This document shows, in pieces, positions 33,283 through 41,908 of a stretch of DNA of 64,000 nt. The notes beneath the pieces were generated by a model. The model searched no databases. It was not told where the DNA came from and was given only the letters and a program-made list of their open reading frames with translations. A program made the position numbers and the translations under genes. Source of the DNA: Faecalicatena contorta (GTDB taxonomy: Bacteria > Bacillota > Clostridia > Lachnospirales > Lachnospiraceae); assembly GCF_039521745.1 (NCBI RefSeq), contig NZ_BAAACT010000004.1. One strand, written 5' to 3'. Positions within the stretch are counted from its first letter, which is position 1. Each line of letters begins with the position of its first letter.

Positions 33283-34617
33283 ATGAAGATAGAGTTGCCG
33301 AGAAAAGTGATTATGATTATCAATAATCTGCAGCTGCATGGCTATGAGGCTTTTGCGGTAGGCGGATGTGTTCGTGATTCTATTCTCTGCCGCAAACCGG
33401 AGGACTGGGATATTACGACTTCTGCCAGGCCGGAGGAGATCAAACGGCTTTTTAGAAGGACGGTTGATACGGGGATTGCACATGGTACTGTGACAGTGAT
33501 GATTGGCAGGGAAGGGTTCGAAGTGACAACATACCGGGTTGACGGACTTTATGAGGACAGCAGGCATCCGAAAGATGTGACTTTTACGACCAGCCTGGAG
33601 GAGGATCTGCGGCGCAGGGACTTTACGATTAATGCGATGGCTTATAATGACGAGGTGCGCCTTGTCGATGTGTTTGGGGGGATGCGGGATCTGAACCACC
33701 ACTTGATCCGGTGCGTGGGCGACCCGATGGAGAGGTTTTCGGAAGATGCGCTTCGGATTCTGAGGGCGGTCAGATTTTCCGCCCAGCTGGCTTTCCCGAT
33801 TGAGAAGAATACCGCGCAGGCGGTGCGCGAGCTGGCGCCTACCCTTAAAAATATCAGTGCAGAGCGGATACAGGTGGAATTGGTGAAACTGCTCATGTCA
33901 GATCATCCGGATCTGATCCAGGATGCATATGAGCTGGGGATTACGAAGGTCATTCTGCCGGAATGGGATGCTATGGTCGGCGTGGAACAGAGAACACGCC
34001 ACCATAAGTATGACGTGGCGGGACACACCCTCCATGCCCTGAAAAATGTTAAGAAGGATAAAATTCTTCGTCTGACCATGCTGTTCCATGATATGGGAAA
34101 GCCTTCCATGAAGACAACTGATGAAAAGGGTGTGGATCATTTCAAGGGGCACGCGCTTGTCAGTGAGGAGATCGCGCGCAGTGTGCTGAGGCGGCTCAAG
34201 TTCGATAATGACACCGTGAAAAAGGTGACCAGGCTTGTCTGCTATCATGATTACCGGATCGAAGCCACTCCGCCCAATGTCCGCCGGGCGATGAACCGGA
34301 TCGGGGTAGGACTCTTTCCTTATTATCTGGCGGTGCGCATGGCAGATGTGAAGGCACAGAGCCCATACAAGCGCCGTGCCAAGATTGAAAATATTGTGGC
34401 TATGCGGGAAATATACCAGGAAACGCTCATCAATGATCACTGTGTGACTCTCAGGCAGCTTGCGGTCAGTGGAAGAGATCTGATGGATCTCGGCATGCAG
34501 CCAGGAAAGCAGATGGGAGATATGCTGAATGAGCTGTTGGAGCTGGTATTGGACGAACCGGAGATGAACGAGAAAGAAAAATTATGTAATTACGTCAAAG
34601 AAAAACAAGGCATATAG
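33283..34617 (+). CDS. cca: CCA tRNA nucleotidyltransferase
   Basis: 444 residues. The class II nucleotidyltransferase head has GGCVRDSILCRKPEDWDI with the DxD metal site and RRDFTINAMAY. An HD domain follows (LTMLFHDMGKPSM). It adds or repairs the 3' CCA of tRNAs. AAAGGAAGATATAG precedes the ATG. Confidence 0.95.
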   Translation: MKIELPRKVIMIINNLQLHGYEAFAVGGCVRDSILCRKPEDWDITTSARPEEIKRLFRRTVDTGIAHGTVTVMIGREGFEVTTYRVDGLYEDSRHPKDVTFTTSLEEDLRRRDFTINAMAYNDEVRLVDVFGGMRDLNHHLIRCVGDPMERFSEDALRILRAVRFSAQLAFPIEKNTAQAVRELAPTLKNISAERIQVELVKLLMSDHPDLIQDAYELGITKVILPEWDAMVGVEQRTRHHKYDVAGHTLHALKNVKKDKILRLTMLFHDMGKPSMKTTDEKGVDHFKGHALVSEEIARSVLRRLKFDNDTVKKVTRLVCYHDYRIEATPPNVRRAMNRIGVGLFPYYLAVRMADVKAQSPYKRRAKIENIVAMREIYQETLINDHCVTLRQLAVSGRDLMDLGMQPGKQMGDMLNELLELVLDEPEMNEKEKLCNYVKEKQGI

Positions 34618-34680
34618 CATACTCGGGCTGTCCCTTTCATACATTAGAAAGAGTCAGAATCGTAGAATCAGGGGGCAGCC

Positions 34681-35691
34681 ATGAGAGAGTATGAATTAGA
34701 AGTCTTGGAACAATATGATATAGAAGTGAAAGGCACCCGCAAAATAAGGGGTGCGTTTTTTTGCGACACGAAAGAGGGCACTATGCTGTTGAAAGAAGCG
34801 GACGTTTCAGACAGGCGTGCCCCTTTGCTTTATGCCGTTCTGAGCAGCCTGGAAAAGGCGGGATATCCCAATGTGGATATTCCGGTCTATAATAAAGAAG
34901 GCCAGCTGGTCAGCGTATCCCGGGATGGTTCCAGGTACATGCTGAAAAAATGGTTTTCCGGCAGGGAATGTGATGTTAAAAAAGAATTCGAGATCCTGCA
35001 GGCATCCAGGAATCTGGCAGATCTGCATTGCAGGATGCAGTGGCAGGAATTGTGTGATCCGGAAGAAGAAGCAGTGATACGGCCGCCAACGGGCCGGCAT
35101 CTGCAGGAAGAGTTTGTGCGCCATAATAGGGAACTGAAAAAAGTGCGCGCATTTATACGTAATAAAGTTTCAAAAGGCTCATTTGAGTTTCTATTTCTGG
35201 AATATTTTGACCGGATGTACTCGCAGGCGGAGCAGGTGGTCAGAAGACTGAAAAATTCCGGATACGACAGCTTGTACCAGGAAAGCATAGAACATCACAG
35301 GCTTGTGCATGGAGATTACAACTATCATAACGTCCTGCTGACCTCAAACGGGCTGGCAACGACAAATTTTGAGCATTTCAGGATTGATGTGCAGGCACAG
35401 GATCTCTATTATTTTCTAAGGAAAGTCATGGAAAAACATCAGTGGCAGGAAGCCCTTGGCCGGTCTATGCTGGATGCTTATCAAAGTATCAGGGAGTTGG
35501 ACCCAAGAGAGTTAGAATATATCGCCCTGTGCCTTGCCTACCCGGAGAAATTCTGGAAGACTGCGAACACATATTACCATTCTAATAAAGCCTGGATTCC
35601 GGAAAAAAATGTGGAAAAATTACAGACAGCTATCACCCAGACGGAAGAAAAACTGCGGTTTTTAGAAAATATATTTACTTTCATTTTATAG
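34681..35691 (+). CDS. CotS-like spore coat protein, kinase fold
   Basis: 336 residues with the aminoglycoside-phosphotransferase/CotS fold. The catalytic-loop motif is present as LVHGDYNYHNVLL. The position of the metal-binding Asp (IDFD in active kinases) reads TTNFEHF, so Asp is replaced by Asn and the enzyme may be inactive. A basic C-terminal half suggests coat or polysaccharide association. It is monocistronic or cotranscribed with cca after 63 bases. Confidence 0.82.
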   Translation: MREYELEVLEQYDIEVKGTRKIRGAFFCDTKEGTMLLKEADVSDRRAPLLYAVLSSLEKAGYPNVDIPVYNKEGQLVSVSRDGSRYMLKKWFSGRECDVKKEFEILQASRNLADLHCRMQWQELCDPEEEAVIRPPTGRHLQEEFVRHNRELKKVRAFIRNKVSKGSFEFLFLEYFDRMYSQAEQVVRRLKNSGYDSLYQESIEHHRLVHGDYNYHNVLLTSNGLATTNFEHFRIDVQAQDLYYFLRKVMEKHQWQEALGRSMLDAYQSIRELDPRELEYIALCLAYPEKFWKTANTYYHSNKAWIPEKNVEKLQTAITQTEEKLRFLENIFTFIL

Positions 35692-35739
35692 GCGCCTGTT
35701 GTATAATAAGGACATACTATTAAGGCAGGAGGTACCAGT

Positions 35740-37470
35740 ATGGATTACAAAGAGAGATACAATGAGTGGTTGTCAAACCCATATTTTGATGCAGATACGA
35801 AGGCGGAACTGGCGAGTATCAGGGAAGATGAGAATGAGATAAAGGAACGTTTTTACACAGATCTTGAATTTGGTACGGCTGGCCTGCGCGGTATTATCGG
35901 CGCAGGTACCAACCGTATGAATATTTATACAGTAAGAAAAGCCACTCAGGGGCTGGCGAATTATATTATAAAGAGCGGAAATGCCGCAAAGGGTGTGGCG
36001 GTTGCCTATGATTCCCGACGGATGTCACCGGAGTTCGCGGATGAGGCAGCACTCTGCCTGGCGGCCAATGGGATTAAGTCCTATGTATTTGAATCCCTGC
36101 GCCCAACTCCGGAGCTGTCTTTTGCAGTGAGTAAACTGGGATGCATAGCGGGAATCAATATTACAGCAAGCCATAATCCTCCGGAATACAACGGATACAA
36201 AGTATACTGGGAAGACGGCGCGCAGATTACGCCGCCTCATGACAAGGGAATTATGGATGAGGTAAAGGCTGTAGAAGACTATACTACTATGAAGACGATG
36301 ACACTGGACGAGGCAAAGGCTGCAGGACTTTACGAAGTGATCGGTGCAGAAATCGATGATGCATATATTGCAGAGCTGAAAAAGCAGGTATTGCACCAGG
36401 ATGCCATCGATGCTGTCGGCAAAGAACTCAAGATTGTGTACAGTCCGCTGCACGGAACCGGAAACATACCGGCGCGCCGTATTCTAAAGGAGCTTGGATT
36501 CGAGAATGTTTACGTAGTAAAAGAACAGGAGCTGCCGGACGGCGAATTCCCTACCGTATCATACCCGAACCCGGAAGCTGCGGAGGCATTTGACTTGGGG
36601 CTGAAACTGGCCAAAGAAATCGATGCTGATATTGTGCTTGCAACAGATCCGGATGCGGACAGGCTTGGCGTCCGTGTGAAGGACAAGAATGGGGAATACC
36701 ATACTCTGACAGGGAATATGTCAGGCTGTCTGCTCGCGGATTATGAGATCGGGCAGCGCAGAGAATTAAAGGGACTTCCGGATGATGGATATCTGATTAA
36801 GACGATTGTTACCTCCAATATGGCAGACGCTATTGCTAACTATTACAACGCAGGCCTGATAGAAGTCCTGACTGGCTTTAAATTCATCGGACAGCAGATC
36901 CTCGGGTTTGAGACAAGTGGTAAGGGAGAGTATTTATTCGGATTTGAAGAAAGTTATGGCTGCCTGATTGGTACCTATGCAAGGGATAAGGACGCAATTG
37001 TGGCTACAATGGCTCTCTGCGAAGCAGCAGCATATTACAAAACAAAAGGAATGAATCTGTGGGATGCGATGATCGCGATGTATGACCGTTACGGATATTA
37101 CAAAGATGATATCCAGTCCATCACGCTTAAGGGGATCGAAGGCCTGGCAAAGATCCAGGAGATCCTGGAGACGCTCCGCAGGAATCCTCCGACAGAGATT
37201 GCAGGCTATAAAGTCCTCAAGGCCAGAGATTATAAGGCAGATACCATCAAGGATATGGCGACTGGGGAAGTCACAGCAACCGGTCTGCCAAACTCCAACG
37301 TGTTGTATTATGATCTGACAGACGATGCATGGCTGTGTGTAAGGCCATCCGGAACAGAGCCGAAGGTGAAGTTCTATTACGGTGTAAAGGGGACATCTCT
37401 TGAAGATGCAGATGCTGTTTCAGAAAAAATGGGTAAAGAAGTCCTTGCAATGATTGACAAGATGATGTAA
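35740..37470 (+). CDS. Phosphoglucomutase/phosphomannomutase family, PgcA-like
   Basis: 576 residues, the length of alpha-D-phosphohexomutases of the PgcA/PGM2 type. The phosphoserine loop is ITASHNPPEYNGYKVYW (about 141-157), the metal loop is ATDPDADRLGV, the sugar-binding loop GFEESYGC, and the phosphate-binding loop VRPSGTEPKVKFYY. Interconverts hexose-1- and 6-phosphate. GGCAGGAGGTACCAGT precedes the ATG. Confidence 0.93.
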   Translation: MDYKERYNEWLSNPYFDADTKAELASIREDENEIKERFYTDLEFGTAGLRGIIGAGTNRMNIYTVRKATQGLANYIIKSGNAAKGVAVAYDSRRMSPEFADEAALCLAANGIKSYVFESLRPTPELSFAVSKLGCIAGINITASHNPPEYNGYKVYWEDGAQITPPHDKGIMDEVKAVEDYTTMKTMTLDEAKAAGLYEVIGAEIDDAYIAELKKQVLHQDAIDAVGKELKIVYSPLHGTGNIPARRILKELGFENVYVVKEQELPDGEFPTVSYPNPEAAEAFDLGLKLAKEIDADIVLATDPDADRLGVRVKDKNGEYHTLTGNMSGCLLADYEIGQRRELKGLPDDGYLIKTIVTSNMADAIANYYNAGLIEVLTGFKFIGQQILGFETSGKGEYLFGFEESYGCLIGTYARDKDAIVATMALCEAAAYYKTKGMNLWDAMIAMYDRYGYYKDDIQSITLKGIEGLAKIQEILETLRRNPPTEIAGYKVLKARDYKADTIKDMATGEVTATGLPNSNVLYYDLTDDAWLCVRPSGTEPKVKFYYGVKGTSLEDADAVSEKMGKEVLAMIDKMM

Positions 37471-37571
37471 CATATCGTGTCAGGGATAATTTTCCAATCG
37501 GAAACCGAGCCTTGGAAATGTTAAAAAAGCCTAAAAAAGTGCCCAAAAACGCGGGAATGCCGGAAAAATCC

Positions 37572-37600
37572 TTGACAAAAATATGGGAAACAGTTATAAC
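37572..37600 (+). promoter_or_regulatory. Promoter of the HU gene
   Basis: TTGACA (37572-37577), 17 bases, TATAAC (37595-37600). The leader of about 90 bases ends in AGAGGAGGAATTTATCC. Confidence 0.8.
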
Positions 37601-37699
37601 AGTACTTAAGGGTTGATCATGTGAACGCCAGTACATGAGCGCCTTTATTAAACTGTTAGAATATTATATTCTAGTACAATAAAGAGGAGGAATTTATCC

Positions 37700-37975
37700 A
37701 TGAACAAAACAGAATTAGTAGCAGCTATTGCAGAAAAGGCAGAAATCTCCAAGAAGGACTCTGAAAAAGCACTGAAGGCATTCATCGATGTGGTATCCGA
37801 TCAGTTAAAAAAAGGCGATAAAGTACAGTTAGTTGGTTTTGGTACATTTGAAGTAAGCGAAAGAGCAGCAAGAGAAGGAAGAAATCCTCAGACTGGCAAG
37901 ACTATGAAGATTGCAGCTTGTAAAGCACCTAAGTTCAAAGCTGGCAAGGCTTTAAAGGATGAAGTTAACGCTTAA
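37700..37975 (+). CDS. hup: HU-family DNA-binding protein
   Basis: 91 residues. Classical HU: MNKTELVAAIAEKAEISKKD, GFGTFEVSERAAREGRNPQT and AACKAPKFKAGKALKD. A nucleoid protein that bends DNA. Own promoter and terminator. Confidence 0.97.
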   Translation: MNKTELVAAIAEKAEISKKDSEKALKAFIDVVSDQLKKGDKVQLVGFGTFEVSERAAREGRNPQTGKTMKIAACKAPKFKAGKALKDEVNA

Positions 37976-38007
37976 TTGTAATGGATCAATAAGAGATAAA
38001 CATACAG

Positions 38008-38047
38008 AGAGCACTTATGATGTACGCATTGTAAGTGCTTTCTTTTC
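38008..38047 (+). terminator. Terminator after the HU gene
   Basis: AGCACTTA (38010-38017) pairs with TAAGTGCT (38032-38039), followed by TTCTTTTC. Confidence 0.75.
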
Positions 38048-38132
38048 TCTTTGAAGAGTAAGAAGTATACAGATGAATGAAAATAAAGTGAGACAACATG
38101 AAATCTATTCATAAGCAAGAAAGGAAAAAGAA

Positions 38133-38372
38133 ATGCGGTTAGATAAGTTTTTGAAAGTGTCCAGGCTGATCAAAAGACGGACTGTGGCTAATGAAGCCTG
38201 CGATGCAGGGCGTGTGCTTGTAAACGGAAATGTTGCCAAAGCATCATTGCAGGTTAAGCCGGGGGACATCATTGAGATTCAATTTGGCACCAAGACTGTG
38301 AAGGCGGAGGTGCTTCAGCTGCAGGACACCACAAAAAAAGAAGAAGCAAAAGAGCTGTTCCGGTATCTGTAA
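38133..38372 (+). CDS. rqcP: S4-domain RNA-binding protein, RqcP-like
   Basis: 79 residues forming one S4 domain: MRLDKFLKVSRLIKRRTVAN and GRVLVNGNVAKASLQVKPGD. RqcP acts with RqcH in ribosome-associated quality control on stalled 50S subunits. Its place before yabP and yabQ matches other Firmicutes. Confidence 0.9.
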   Translation: MRLDKFLKVSRLIKRRTVANEACDAGRVLVNGNVAKASLQVKPGDIIEIQFGTKTVKAEVLQLQDTTKKEEAKELFRYL

Positions 38373-38489
38373 AAAGGAACAGCCGGCGTAAGCGCCAGGG
38401 ATCTTCCACGGGCATACATATTTTGATACAACCCCTCATATATATAGTGAAGAGTTCTATAGAAAAGCAAAGTTGAAGGGGGAAAGTGT

Positions 38490-38774
38490 ATGGAAGAGCG
38501 GCAAATGCCCAAGGCGCATAAACTCGTTGTAAATAACAGAAAGACAAGTATGGTCACCGGTGTCCTGGATGTTCTTTCTTTTGATTTAAATGAAATCCTG
38601 CTGGAGACGGAACAGGGCATGTTGATGGTTAAAGGAACCGATCTGCATGTGAACCGTCTCAGCGTAGAAAAGGGAGAAGTGGATCTGTCAGGCAATATCG
38701 ACAGCATTGCATATTCCAGCGTAAATCAGGCCGGCCGGCAGAATGAAAATTTTTTCGCAAAACTGTTTAAGTAG
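38490..38774 (+). CDS. yabP: Sporulation protein YabP
   Basis: 94 residues of YabP/YqfC-type beta-rich sequence (HKLVVNNRKTSMVTGVLDVL, LLETEQGMLMVKGTDLHVNR). Needed in spore formation in Bacillus. Eight bases separate it from yabQ. Confidence 0.9.
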   Translation: MEERQMPKAHKLVVNNRKTSMVTGVLDVLSFDLNEILLETEQGMLMVKGTDLHVNRLSVEKGEVDLSGNIDSIAYSSVNQAGRQNENFFAKLFK

Positions 38775-38782
38775 GCACGCCT

Positions 38783-39115
38783 ATGATGCTGGGAATCGGA
38801 AAAGAAGCGATTATATTTTTCTACGCGGGGCTGTCCGGGATAGTGATACTTTTCAGCTACCAGATACTCAGGCTGATGAGGCGCCTCATACCTCACCATA
38901 TCGTGGTTGTAAATCTGGAAGATCTGTTGTATTGGCTCGGAGTGAGCGTGTATCTGTTCCGACAGATGTATATGACAACATATGGTAGCATAAGATGGTT
39001 CTTCATACTAGGTGTTGTATGCGGAATAGTGCTGGCGAATTTCATACTCTCAATTGCGAAAAAAATATACGGGAAAATGAAGAAAAGCCTTGAAAAAAGA
39101 AAGAAAAACCGATAG
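38783..39115 (+). CDS. yabQ: Sporulation membrane protein YabQ
   Basis: 110 residues. Membrane segments at about 10-30, a middle amphipathic stretch and a helix at about 70-92 (WFFILGVVCGIVLANFIL), then a basic tail. Order and content match YabQ, required for cortex formation. The ribosome site is weak, so it is probably coupled to yabP. Confidence 0.85.
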   Translation: MMLGIGKEAIIFFYAGLSGIVILFSYQILRLMRRLIPHHIVVVNLEDLLYWLGVSVYLFRQMYMTTYGSIRWFFILGVVCGIVLANFILSIAKKIYGKMKKSLEKRKKNR

Positions 39116-39169
39116 AATGAATTTATTAAGCAGGGGTGTTTAATAAGATGATAAGTTGGGTGAGTATGA

Positions 39170-39508
39170 ATGGCAAATAAGAAATCTACAGGGACACAGC
39201 GGCGCAAAAGCCGTAAGCGGAGTTCTGGTTTTGGTTACCATCGGCGCAGTGCAGCCTTAATTACTATGATATTAGTATTACTGGGATGCGTGCTGACGGT
39301 GAATGCAGTGACCCTGCAGGCCAAGAACAAGAGCTATAAGCAACAGGAGGCAGAGCTGAAAGCTCAGATCAATGAGCAGAAAGAGCGCGCCGAAGAGATA
39401 AAAGAATACGAAGAGTATGTTAAGACAGACGAGTACATAAAAGAAGTTGCTGAAGAGAAGCTGGGTCTTGTTGACCCCAATGAGATTATATTTAAACCGG
39501 CTCAATAA
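39170..39508 (+). CDS. divIC: Septum formation initiator, DivIC/FtsB family
   Basis: 112 residues. A basic cytoplasmic N-terminus, a single membrane helix (about 26-44), then a coiled coil (QEAELKAQINEQKERAEEI) and the conserved end VAEEKLGLVDPNEIIFKP. Part of the divisome complex with FtsL and DivIB. Confidence 0.92.
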   Translation: MANKKSTGTQRRKSRKRSSGFGYHRRSAALITMILVLLGCVLTVNAVTLQAKNKSYKQQEAELKAQINEQKERAEEIKEYEEYVKTDEYIKEVAEEKLGLVDPNEIIFKPAQ

Positions 39509-39524
39509 CAATACTACGAAAGAT

Positions 39525-39555
39525 AAGCTCCAGGAGAATTCCTGGAGCTTTTGTC
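39525..39555 (+). terminator. Terminator after divIC
   Basis: AAGCTCCAGG (39525-39534) pairs with CCTGGAGCTT (39541-39550) with a short T-rich tail. Confidence 0.75.
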
Positions 39556-39702
39556 GTGGTATAGAATATTCCAGCGGATATACCGTATTGCGATAAGCCG
39601 GCGGGGGAGATGCGCAATATGGCAGATGCCGCTGAGATTGGTTTCTGAAACGAAACTCATTTTTATGTTTTATAGAAAATACGAAGAATAGGAGGGGAAA
39701 GC

Positions 39703-41103
39703 ATGGAAGAAGGACAAGTATTACATTCCAGCCCCTATGTGGCCCAGATTGAAAAATTTGCAGATTCCCTGAAACAACTGTCCCACACATTTTTAAAACT
39801 GGAAGAAAAGAAAAAAACATTCAGCAGCGAAGAAATAGAGGAAATGTTCGAAAAAGTGAAAGGAAAGGTCTGCAAAAACTGTGAAAAGTGTTCCTGGTGC
39901 TGGGGAGAGAACTTTGTCCACACCTACCAGATGGGATACGAGATACTGTCGGCAGTGGACAGTTATGGCAATGAACTGAACACGGAGACAAAAAGAAAGC
40001 TGCAGCAAAGGTGTATTATGGCTCCAAGATTTTTGCGGGAGATGCTGGAGGCTTTCCATGAAGCGCGGCAGAATATGATCTGGATTAACAGGATTGCCCA
40101 GAGCCGGGAAGGGTGCGCTGTTCAGATGGATACATTTGCAGATATGATCCGCAGTACGGCGAAAGAGCTGGAGGACAGCATGTTTACTGACGAGCGTCTG
40201 GAGAAGAAGATCAGCGCGCACCTGAAACGAAAAGGAATACGGGTATTGTACACGAACTTTTTTATGAACCGCGAAGGAAAGTACGAGGTGCATATAACCG
40301 CCCGGGCCATGCAGAATGAATGTGTCACAACAAAGGAGCTGGTCAGGGGCGTATCAGAAGTGATGGGGCGGCGGTTCGTACTGGACGGGGCCCACTGTCA
40401 GATGCTGGGAAGAGACTATACGACCGTAGTATGCATGGAAGGCCCGGCATTCTATACATTGCAGGGAGTTGCGCGGATTGGAAAAGGCTGCAGCCAGATA
40501 TCGGGTGACAACTTCATGATGATGGAGCTGTCCGGAGGCCGTCAGGGAGTGGCCTTATCGGACGGCATGGGTTCCGGAGAAAAAGCGTGCCGTGAAAGCA
40601 CGCTCGTAATTGAGCTTCTGGAGGAGCTGCTGGAAGCCGGTTTCCCGGAAAAAACCGCCATACAGATGATCAACACAACCCTGGTCATGGGGAGGGAAGA
40701 AATTCATTTCTCCACAATAGACATGAGTGTATTTGACCTATATACAGGCACCTGTGAATTAATAAAAGCAGGTGCGTCCTCCACCTTTATCAAAAAAAAG
40801 GACAAGGTAGAACACCTGAGTTCCACCAGTCTTCCAATCGGCGTCCTGCACACCATCGAAATAGATTCAGTAAAACGCCAGCTGGAGGACGGAGATTTCG
40901 TCATCATGGTAACCGACGGCATCATGGATGCCCTCCCCGTAGGAGAGCAGGACATCCTGCTGGAGACGATCATACAGGGAACCGCCATGAATAACCCAAA
41001 AGAAATGGCACATCATATCCTCGAACAGGTACTGAATTGGAATGGGGACGCGGCGCCTATGGATGACATGACAGTCCTGGTAGTCGGCCTCTGGGAGTGC
41101 TAG
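39703..41103 (+). CDS. spoIIE: SpoIIE-type PP2C phosphatase lacking the membrane domain
   Basis: 466 residues. The N-terminal half corresponds to the central regulatory region of SpoIIE and has a CKNCEKCSWCW cysteine cluster. The C-terminal PP2C domain has SGDNFMMMELSGGRQGVALS, DGMGSGEKA, FSTIDMSVFDLYTGTCELIK and VTDGIMDALP. It dephosphorylates SpoIIAA to activate sigma-F. Bacillus SpoIIE is over 800 residues with a ten-helix membrane region; none is present here or in the 194 bases upstream. A GGAGGGGAAAGC site precedes the ATG. Confidence 0.88.
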   Translation: MEEGQVLHSSPYVAQIEKFADSLKQLSHTFLKLEEKKKTFSSEEIEEMFEKVKGKVCKNCEKCSWCWGENFVHTYQMGYEILSAVDSYGNELNTETKRKLQQRCIMAPRFLREMLEAFHEARQNMIWINRIAQSREGCAVQMDTFADMIRSTAKELEDSMFTDERLEKKISAHLKRKGIRVLYTNFFMNREGKYEVHITARAMQNECVTTKELVRGVSEVMGRRFVLDGAHCQMLGRDYTTVVCMEGPAFYTLQGVARIGKGCSQISGDNFMMMELSGGRQGVALSDGMGSGEKACRESTLVIELLEELLEAGFPEKTAIQMINTTLVMGREEIHFSTIDMSVFDLYTGTCELIKAGASSTFIKKKDKVEHLSSTSLPIGVLHTIEIDSVKRQLEDGDFVIMVTDGIMDALPVGEQDILLETIIQGTAMNNPKEMAHHILEQVLNWNGDAAPMDDMTVLVVGLWEC

Positions 41104-41132
41104 GGGGCGAGCGGTATTAGGCGGAGGGGGGC

Positions 41133-41380
41133 GCCTTGGGAAGCGGACATAGTGTCGTCTGGAAGCGGGGGATGACTGTAAGCTGGCGTAGTGTAAAAAA
41201 GCAGGAAAACCGGGGCAACCTGGACACATCACGGGAAGCCCTGATGGCTTCCCGCGCTGGGTCCAGGAATTTTTGTGATTCGGAATCACAAAAATTACCC
41301 CGGTTTTCCTGCTTTTTTACTTTACGCCAGCTAACAGCCATCCCACGCTTCCAGACGACACTATGTCCGCTTCCCAAGGC
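41133..41380 (-). repeat. Y-shaped nested palindrome, element 1
   Basis: The outer arms (41133-41215 and 41298-41380) are inverted repeats matching at 78 of 83 bases. They enclose two hairpins: 41219-41267 (CCTGGAC...GTCCAGG, inner GGGAAGCC/GGCTTCCC) and 41268-41296 (AATTTTTGTGATTC/GAATCACAAAAATT). Read on the minus strand, hairpin order and junction bases agree with the elements at 41566 and 63497. It lies in the 805-base gap between spoIIE and tilS; open frames across it are by-products of the palindrome. Confidence 0.9.
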
Positions 41381-41502
41381 TTGGCGCATCCGGCCGTAAT
41401 AGGCGCCCGCTTCGCGGGTTGCGCACGGATGGGGATGGCGGATGGCTGCAGCCTGCACGGGACGGTCCGGGCTGGGGCGGATTATTGCCGAGGGGTCAAG
41501 AT

Positions 41503-41527
41503 GATTCACTGGCCCCGCCAGTGAATC
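41503..41527. terminator. Perfect hairpin between the two nested palindromes
   Basis: GATTCACTGGC and GCCAGTGAATC (11-base arms, CCC loop). GATGGGGAT (41428-41436) and ATCCCCATC (41525-41533) can also pair around it. No T-run follows, so termination is uncertain. The surrounding 41400-41530 is G/C-rich with no gene. Confidence 0.5.
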
Positions 41528-41565
41528 CCCATCAAACTAATTTTCTTAGTAAAAGGATGAACATA

Positions 41566-41863
41566 GCCTGGCTGAAATGGGGAGGAGGATGCCGGGGAAG
41601 AAACGGGGAAGGGCACGGGAAGTGTAGAGCGCACGGTTTAGAAGTACTTACGCCAAAGACACCGCCCGCGGGGGATGGGAAGTGATTTTCCAAAATCACT
41701 TCCCAGTACATCATGCGGCGAGAAAGCATCCGGCTTTCTCGCCGCATGATGTACGTGCCCCCGCGGGCGGTGTCTTTGGTGTTAGTACTTCTCCGTAAGC
41801 GGGTCACTTCCCGTGCCCTTCCCCGTTTCTTCCCCGGCATCCTCCTCCCCATTTCAGCCAGGC
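41566..41863 (+). repeat. Y-shaped nested palindrome, element 2
   Basis: The outermost arms 41566-41624 and 41805-41863 are a perfect 59-bp inverted repeat. After an asymmetric internal loop the stem continues (41640-41674 with 41758-41792, including CGCCCGCGGGGG). It encloses TGGGAAGTGATTTT/AAAATCACTTCCCA (41676-41705) and a 22-base-arm hairpin with loop ATCCG (41706-41754). AACTAATTTT (41535-41544) and AAAATTAGTT (41888-41897) form possible terminal inverted repeats, the second only 11 bases before tilS. Confidence 0.92.
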
Positions 41864-41908
41864 GTACTCCCCCTTGCATTTCCCTCAAAAATTAGTTATA
41901 GTTTACTT

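Noticed and set aside
41133..41863. CRISPR array or IS element between spoIIE and tilS
   Set aside because: No regularly spaced direct repeats and no transposase. The repeats are inverted and nested.
41136..41888. Open reading frames on both strands between spoIIE and tilS
   Set aside because: They read through the two nested palindromes, so both strands give similar peptides. They lack ribosome sites and known domains.
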